A DNA stretch of 50,624 nt from Blastocatellia bacterium. GTDB taxonomy: Bacteria; Acidobacteriota; Blastocatellia; Pyrinomonadales; Pyrinomonadaceae. A program made the position numbers and the translations under genes. The stretch spans positions 1 to 50,624 of the forward strand of contig PMSM01000008.1 in the NCBI GenBank assembly GCA_003168335.1, in the 5' to 3' direction. Each line of letters begins with the position of its first letter. Position 1 is the stretch's first letter. Below the pieces are notes generated by a model, which saw nothing but the letters and a program-made list of their open reading frames with translations, ran no database searches and was not told where the DNA came from. Positions 1-9,000 of the stretch are shown piece after piece.

Positions 1-3000
1 AACTGGCCGCGCTGGGAACCAGAGTCGCCGTGCTGTGCACCGGCTGCTGCGTGATACTGAAAGTCAGCGCAAAGTTTTGCGAATAAGTACCCGTAAGCGT
101 AATCACGACCGGCGTGTCTTCGTTGGTCGCAGGCGCGGGCGAGGGTGGCACCGCGAGCGGTAAGCACCCGCCGCCCGTCTGCGTCTCGTAAGCGCCGATG
201 TCCGCACCGTCACCACCTGCGGCATTGGGATAGACACTGTCGGCCAGGTCAAACGGACGAGTGCCGCCGCGCTGGTCTGTCGTCAAGGTGAAGGCCTTGC
301 CTTTATCTATCGCCGGACTCGTACATTGCAGTGCATGCGTCTTTGTTGGCCCGCCATTGTCCAGGAGTGCAAACAGCAGCGGATCCTGACCTGTGATGTT
401 CGTGCCGGCATTGAGCGTCTCAGTGATCGTAGCGCCCGACGTGCTTTGGATCAGGTTGAAACCATCCGATTGAACTGGGCCGTTGATATCTGGTCCCGTG
501 GTGGCCGTGTTGCCTCCGCCAATGATGGTGTTCTTGATAGTGACAGTGCCGCTGGAGATGGAGATGCCGCCGCCCGCGCCAGAGCTCACGGAATTCGCAG
601 TTACGGTCACGCTGGACAGCGTCGTCGTACCCGAACCGTTGAGGATCCCTCCTCCGCCGCTCGTGGTGCCCGTCTGATTGCCGCTGATCGTGCTGTTGTT
701 AATGGTCAGCGTACCGTCGTTCCTTAGGCCACCGCCAAAAGTGCTGGCACCGCCTTGATTGCCGCTGATTGTGCTGTTGTTAATGGTCAGCGTGCCGCTG
801 GTGTAGATGCCGCCGCCGGAACCGCTCCCAATCTGATTTGCGCTGATGGTGCTGTCGTTGAGAGTCAGCGTCCCATTGTTGTTGATGCCGCCTCCGATAC
901 TACTGTTGGGCAAGATGCCCTTGGTTATCGTCAAGCCTGCAATCGTCACGACCGGAACCGGCGGGCCGTTGGTAATATTAAAGATGCGGAAGTTTGTACC
1001 GGCGCCACTGTTGCGCTCAACCGTCAACACATTCGCACCCGGTCCCTGGATCGTCATGTCCGTCGTAATGTTGGGCAGCGCATTCAATAGACTGATCACA
1101 TAGGGTCCGGGCGCTGCGAACACAACCGAATTAAATGTGATCGTCTCTGCTCCCGCATCGGCATTGGCAGCATTGATCGCCTCGCGTAGCGTACAACCAT
1201 TACCCGTCCCGACCGGCGCGCACGGGCCATCGTCAGTGTCCAAAAGCGAGTTGACCTCGAACGTAGTGAAGTCGTCCTTGTTGAAAGTCACCGTCGCAGT
1301 GTTGGTCGGATTCACCGACGTGTTGCCATTGCCCGCCGCGTCCGTGGCCGCCGCAGCCGGGATAGTGATGGTCGCTGCTCCGCTGCTGGTCATGCCTTCG
1401 ACCGCCACGTTGTAAGTTGTTCCCGATCCGCTCACGTTGGCAACGGTCGCGCCTGCGGTTCCCGAGAGGTTCACGTCCGCGGGTATGAATCCCGTGACGG
1501 ATTCGCTGAAGACAACCTTAAAGTTAATCACCGTGCTGGCGGTCGGCCCCGTGACCGGGTTTGCCTGACCGACGTCCACACTGACCGTCACAGTCGGCGC
1601 GGTCGTATCCAGTACCCACGTCTCAGTTGCATCTGACAGCAGCGGGTTGTTCGCGGCATCCTTGATGTTTGAGCCTGAAGCCGTCAGCTTCAAGACGTAA
1701 GTGCCTTCTGCGCCGGTAAGCCCGCTCAAGTTGCCAAGCGTCCACGTGATGTTGTCACCACTCGTCAGCGTCTGCGCGCCGGTCAGCAGGTTGGCGCCAC
1801 CATTAAGCTTCAAGGTCAAGTCAGCGAGATCGAAACCAGTGACCGCTTTATTGAAGACAATTTGAATCGAGCTGACACTCGTGTTGCGCGGATCGGGCGA
1901 GACAGCAGTGATGCTGACCGTGGGACCAGAGGTGTCGAAAGTCCGGTTAAGTTGCGCCGCCGCCGTGTTCAGGTTGCCGGCCGTATCAGTCGCCACGCCC
2001 GCGGCGATATCGACGGAGACGGGACCCTGGCCGGCGGGTGTCACATCAAAACTGTAGTTGGCGCCGCTGCCTAAGAAGCTGGCGCCTACGACTGCGCCGT
2101 TACCCACAGTGATGTCCGAACTCGTGAAGCCCGAGACGGGCTCGTTGAAGGTAACGGTGAATGGGATCGGCGAAGTGCTCGTCGGATTGGACGCCGGTGA
2201 GCCGATCAAGACAGTCGGCGGGGCTGAGTCGAAAGTTCTGGTCACTTGCGTCGCCACCGTGTTCAGGTTGCCGGCCGTATCAGTCGCCACGCCCGTGGCG
2301 ATATCGACGGACACGAGCCCCTGGCCGGCTGGGGTCACGTCAAAGCTATAGCTGGCGCCGCTGCCTGAGAAGTTGCTTTTTACGCCGTTACCCACGGTGA
2401 TGCTCGAGATCGTAAAGCCTGAGACGGACTCGCTGAAGAGAACTGTGAATGGGATCGGCGAAGTGTTCGTCGGATTGGGCGCCGTCGAACTGATCGCGAC
2501 TGTCGGCAACGTCGTGTCTATCGTGACGGGCAAACCGCTTGACTCCGGGCTTAGGGAACCGCCGCTGGGCGTCTGACGCGCCGTGTAAGTATGCGGGATG
2601 TTTGGCGTCGCTCCCGGATCCTGCAGTTGAATGCTGGTGCCGGCTGCGGTCCCGCTTTGGATCGAGACGCTGTCGCGCAGCAACTCGACGAAAGCACCAT
2701 TCAGTACGCCTGTGATGGTAAAAGTTGGAGTCGTATCGTTGGTGATGTTGTCAGTGTTGCTCGTGCCTGAGTCGCTCGCGGCGATGAGGTCGGGCACATC
2801 GGGTGTGGTCTGTATCGTGACAGACAGGGCTGCCGACTGCGGGCTTGCTGAGCCGCCGCTGGGCGTCTGACGCGCAGTATAGAAATAGTTGCCGGCATTT
2901 ACGCCTGGATCAGTAAGTGAAATGCTAGTGCCGGAGGCTGTCCCGCTAACAACCACGACTGCACCGGTGCTCGGGTTGGTGTCGCGCAGCAACTCGACGA

Positions 3001-6000
3001 AAGCACCATTCAGTACGCCTGTGATGGTAAAAGTTGGAGTCGTATCGTTGGTGATGTTGTCAGTGTTGCTCGTGCCAGTGTCACTCGCCGCATCCAGGTC
3101 GGGTGCGTCGGGGGTAGTGTCTATCGTGACGCTGGTGGCATTAGACACGGGGCTTGTGTCACTGCCGAGCGACTGTTGAGCAGTATAAGAATAGACCGTG
3201 CCGGTTGTCAGCGGCCCTGGATCGGTCAGTTGAATGGTGTTGCCGGAGGCAACGCCACTGGCAACTGGAGTTGGATTGGCGTCGCGGAACAGTTGGACCG
3301 TTGCGCCAAGTGTGACGCCTGAGATGTTGAAGACCAGATTGGTTGTATGGTTGGTGCTGTAGGGGGCGCCGACCGGTGCTGAATCGCTCGCCGGATCGAG
3401 GGTCGGCGCACCGGGCTGTGTAGCTGCCGCTTGCCGCTCGAAGGCGCCGATTTCAGATAGGTTAACCGGACGCGGGAAGCCGCGTTGGTCGGTCGTCAAG
3501 CCGAAGGCGTTGCCAGTCTCCAGAGCCGGACTGGAGTTCTTCAGCGCGTGCGTCTTCGTCGGTCCGCCATTGTCGGCAAGCACGTCGAGCAACGGATCCT
3601 GACCCGTGATGTTAGTGCCGGGATTGAGCGTCTCGATGATCGTAGCGCCTGAGGTGCTTTGGATCAGGTTGAACCCGTCCGAGTTTACCGTCCCGAAAAT
3701 GTCACTGGCCGTAGCAGCCACGCCTGGGATCGTGTGGTCGGACGTCCCAGGATCGAGCCCTGAAGCATCGCCGCCCGTGGCAATGTTCATCGTCCCGTCA
3801 TTCGCGGCGGCTGTCTTGACGGTCAAGATGATCTTGTTGTTCGCGCCCGTGACATCGAAGAATCCTCCGACGTCCAGATCGTTAGTCAATTCCGTTCGCA
3901 TCGATGCGGCCGCCTGATCAGCAGTAAAGCCGCTAGTAACCGGCGCATTCACAGTCTTCGTGCCGCCCGGCAAGCCGGCCGCGGTGACCACGACCGTCGC
4001 GTTTCCGGTGGTGCTAACCGTGCCGACTACCGTCCCCGTTTCAACCTGCAGGACGTTCGTTCCTTTGAAGTTCCCGGCGACGATCGTGTTCCGCAGCGTA
4101 ATGCTGTTAGAACTGGTTTGATTAAGACCGCCACCATCGCCAAATCCATCATTGTCTGCGTCAGCTCGGTTGCCGGTGATCGTGACGCTCGTCAAAACGG
4201 CTGTGGTCGATCCGCAATTGAGCAAGCCACCGCCAAACCCATCAGAACTGTTACCGCTGATCGTGCTGTTGTCGATAGTCAGCGTGCCGCCTTCGCTGTC
4301 GAGGCCACCGCCTTCGGAGCCGAAACCGGTCACGCTATTGCCGTTGAAGGTGCTGCCACTGATCGTCAGTGCGGTCGTCCCTGAAGTGCCACTGCTGTAC
4401 ACGCCGCCGCCCGCCGCACCACCAGAAAAGCCCGAAGGGCCCGGAGTAGGATTGGCGCCACCCGCGCCAGCCGCTGCCGTATTCGATGCGATAGTCGATT
4501 TCGTAATCGTCAACGCGCCGGTGGTTAATACCCCAATGTTGTAAACCCCGCCGCCTCGGGCAGATCCTCCCGACCCTGGAGTCGCGTTCGAATCGCCACC
4601 CTTGCCGCCAGTCGCCGTGTTCCCGCTGATGGTTGAGTTCGTCAGCGTCAAGGCGCCGGTATTGAAGATGCCGCCGCCATTCGCGTCGCCACCGCCGCCG
4701 CCATTGTCACCTGCGCCTGTACCTGCACCACCAACGCCCCCGACGACGTGATTACCGCTAACGATCACGTTCAGCAAAGTGAGCGTGCCACTGTCATTCA
4801 GGATGCCGCCGCCCGTCACTGAGTCGCCAGGCAAGCCGGTTGGAGACCCAGCAGGCCCCGCATTTCCAACCAGGTTTCCATTGCTGATCGTCATGCCGGA
4901 GATCGTGACGATAAATGGTGGATTAGGACTATTAGAAGCAATCTCGAACACCCGGAAGTTACTCGCCGCGGCGACGGCTCTCTTAACCGTTAGCACGCTG
5001 GCGCCGGGACCTGTGATCGTCACATTCTTATTGACGAGCAGCTCGCCGTTCGCATCGATTAGTTCAATCGTGTGCGACCCTGGCCCGGCGAACACCACCG
5101 GATCAAACGTGATCGTACCGCCGGCGCACACGCCAGTAGTTATGGCATCGCGCAAGCTGCCTGGACCGCTGTCATTGGTGTTCAGGACAACCACCGAAGC
5201 CGAGCATGACTGAACGGCCTGCAACACAATGTTCGACGCGGGGCTTGCATTAAAGGTTCCGTCGCCGTTGTATACGGCCGTGATGCTGTGCGGTGAACCG
5301 GTGGTGTTCGGATAGGTAAACTTACATGTCGCCACACCGCCGCTAAGCGTCTGCCCGCCCACGTTCTCGCAAACAATCGGGTTCACGCCATCGTTGAAAG
5401 TGACCGTACCAGTTGGCGGGCCGGTAACCGACGTTAAGGAACTGACTGTCGCGGTGTACGTCACCTGTACGGTCGGCGCAGACGGGTTCGATGAAGAGAC
5501 CAGCGCTGTCGTGGTGTTCGACTTATTCACCACCTGCGGATCAGTGTTCAGCGTACCCGTGCTCGTAGTGAAGTTGGTATCACCAGGATAGACGGCAGTG
5601 ATCGAGTGCGGGCCTGCGATGAGCGTAGAGATTTGACAGGTGGCCACGCCGCTGCCATTGAGCGACTGGCCGCCAACGTTCGAGCAAGTGATCGGATTCA
5701 CACCGTCCTTGAAAGTGACCGTCCCAGTTGGCGGCCCGGCAAACCCACTCGTCGAAGTGACCGTGGCCGTGAAGGTCACGTTCTGAGTTACCAGAGACGG
5801 GTTCAGCGAAGACGTAACCGCGGTCGTAGTACCCGACGCATTGACGGCCCCTTGCGACAAAGTATTCGACGTGCTCGGGTTAAAGTTCCCGTCACCGCTG
5901 TAGACCGCCGTGACACTGTGCGCTCCGGAGCCAAACGTCGTCACGCATTGCGCCTGGGCTGAACTCAAAGCCACATTGCTGCAACCTGAGATCGGGTTCA

Positions 6001-9000
6001 CGCCGTCCTTGAAGGTAACTGTGCCGGTAACCGCAGTCGGATTCCCGGCCGGATTCGAGGCGACGGCCGCCGTGAACGTCACTGATTGCCCGGCGTTCCA
6101 GTTCCCGGCGGTCGGCACGGCGCTCAGCGTCGTCGTCGTGTGGAACAGGTCAACCGGCGTTACGGTCGCATCGTTTGCCGCGACCGTGTTGGGATCGTCA
6201 GTCACGATCGGATTGCCGGAGAAGGCGCCCGAGAGCGTGCCTTGCTGCGAGACCTGCGGTGTCGCGGGCGGAACTCCGGACAGGTTGGGCGGATTGTTCA
6301 GCGTCACGCTGAAGGTGATCGTGATCGTCTTGCCGTTGGGCATGCTGAAGCCCGAACCCGTTCCGTTGATCGGGAAGGTACCCGGCGGCGGCGACATCAA
6401 CATCATCGGCGCGACGGCTGCCTTGCTTGCTCTGACCTCTGATCTCTGGCCTCTGACCTCCGTCTTTCGGCTGCGCGCGTGATTCAGCTTGATCTCGCTG
6501 CGATGCGTAACGCTGGCGGTCGGGGCAGTAGCCCGCGCGTAAGCAAGGGCTTTTCTGTTTCTTCCGCTGAGGTCAACGCCCTCCCTGACGGTCGGGCTAC
6601 TACCCCGATCGTTCACGCCGAAGGCGTGAGATTCAATAGCCGGTGGCAACGCCGCCGGAAGGCGATCGACAAATGCCTCCCGAACCTGAAGCGGTCGAAT
6701 CAATTCGACCCTTACCGGGTCGGAAATATTATTTTGCGCAGCGATCCGTGGGCGTTGCCCGCGGCTATTAAATCCATCCCCTGCGGGGATGAGATCCGGC
6801 GGCAGCGATAGGAAATGCGCCGCCACGTTCTGACTCGGAGTCGCGTTGGCAGCCTGACCCTGTGCAGGTAAGCGGCGCTCGCCCACAGTCAGGTAGCCAT
6901 ACATGAGATTGTCTCGATCCTTCTCGGCGTACGTGTCATCAAGTCCCAGCTTGTGACCCATCTCATGCATGATCGCGGTGAGCAGATCCACATGACCCGC
7001 CGGCGCGCTCATCGGATCAGTGTAGCGGCGCGTGCCTGACGCATTACCAAACTCCGAATCATCCTGCGGCGTGGAATCGATGAACCAACCTCTATCCTGA
7101 GCAGCGCGGTCAACGAGGATGTGATTGCCATCGGCCTCCCCGAGATATGAACCTTCCAGGTTAGCCACATCGAACTTGAGGTCGCCCAAAGTGGCAATCT
7201 GTTGGGCCGTCAAACCCGTGGCCGACCAGCGCTGAATTGCGGCAGCGACAATCTCGTTGAGTCCCGGCTGAGTGATCGAGTTGCTGATGATTCCTTTTGG
7301 TCCGCCGGAAATTGAAGCCGGGCCTGACTTGAAGACCGGCGATTCAAATGAGGAAGACAAGAATGCTGAAATCAACGAGGGCGAATTTAACGCCGCCATG
7401 ATTCCACCCTGAGCCAGCAGCAGCGGGCACGACGGTCCGCTTACAGAACCCGCTGCGGGTGCAGTCGCAATTTGCGACGCTGAACCGATGGCATAGCCGG
7501 CGGGCGCGGTGGATCCCGAATTCTGCTGTGCCAGGAAGGTGGCAACGTCGCCTACGTTTCCAGCCCCTCCACCGTCGTAGTCGTTCGCTGGGTTGTAGTT
7601 CGTCAGGCAGAATGTCGTTGTGGTGAACCGCTCGCGGACGCGGATCAAGCTGTGATTGCCCGGTGTGTTCCAGGAGCCAGAACAAATATTGCTGTCAATC
7701 TGCGCCTTGACCGTCGTAGTGTCGCCCGCCACGCTGCCCGACTGCACGAAGATGGCCGTGTTCTGGCTGCCCGAGCCCGCTCCTATAAAGGGATCCCGCA
7801 CGGTGTTCCCGGTGATGGTTGTCTTGATGACGGTACTGTCGCTGCCGCCGCCGCTCTGGACATCGATGCCGGCGCCATTGACTTCATTCACCTCGTTATT
7901 GGTGATGGTTGCAGTGTAGGTGCCGGACGAGTTGAACGCGTCGGCGGTAATACCGTTGCAGGCACTCACGTCGCAGCCCGACCTGGCTACTGTGTTCGTG
8001 CCGATCTTGTTGCCGCTGATCGTGCCGGTCCAGGTTCCGGCGCCGGCTTTGCGGGCGCTGATGACGTTCGTCGCGAAGCCCAGCGGTATGGCAGCGGCCG
8101 TGTTGTTGAAGGTGTTGTTGACAATCGAATAGGTGAAGCCGGTGCTGTTGGTGCCGACGATGACGACGCCCAGACCGGTGTTCGTCACGGTGTTGCCGTT
8201 ACCCGCGCCAGCCTGACCGAACGTCAGGTCCATTGTGCCGTTGCCCGCGGAGTCGGCGTGCAACCCATGCGAGTAGACGCGGTCGATCGTGACTCCCTTA
8301 ATGACCGCGGTGATCTTGGCGGAGTTCGTATTGGCTGTGGCCAGGAAAATGCCGGAGTTGGCCGTAGTATTGTTCGGGCTCGGCGCCGACCCGCTGGCCT
8401 GTGGGTAGTTGGTATTGCCGAAGAAGCCACCGGTGGCCGTGTTGTTACCCGTAATGTTGAGCGTCGGCGTGCCGGTGCCATTTTGCATGCGGAACGCGTT
8501 CGCGGCGTTGTCCTTGAAAATGCCGCGGGTGACTGTGATCGTCCCGGTTGAGTTAACGAGCTGTACGCCGTCTTCATTAATCGCATCGCCGTTTAACGAG
8601 GCCGTCACGTCCGTCAACGTTAGACCATTCACCGCATTGCCGTTGATGCCTACCTGCTTGGAGCTATTGGCCGTGACAGTGTCCAGGACCACCGTCGACG
8701 TCGATTGCAGATGGATGTTGCTCTGGCAGTCTGCATTAGCGTTGCTGCCTACTCCGATGATCACGTTCGACAAATCCGCACAACCGGCGTCCGGACTCGG
8801 AGACCCCAAGCCATTGCCGTTGATGTTCATGTACTTCAGCGTGATGTTGTTCGAAGAAATGAACTCGGCGCCGCGAACGGTGCAGTTCTGTATGCTGCCG
8901 CCGGTACCCGCAGAGCCTGTTCCCAGAACGGTAAAACTCCCGGTGGCGAGGTTGGTTACCGAGATGCCTTTGGCCCCCCCGTTCACGTTAACGCTGATTA

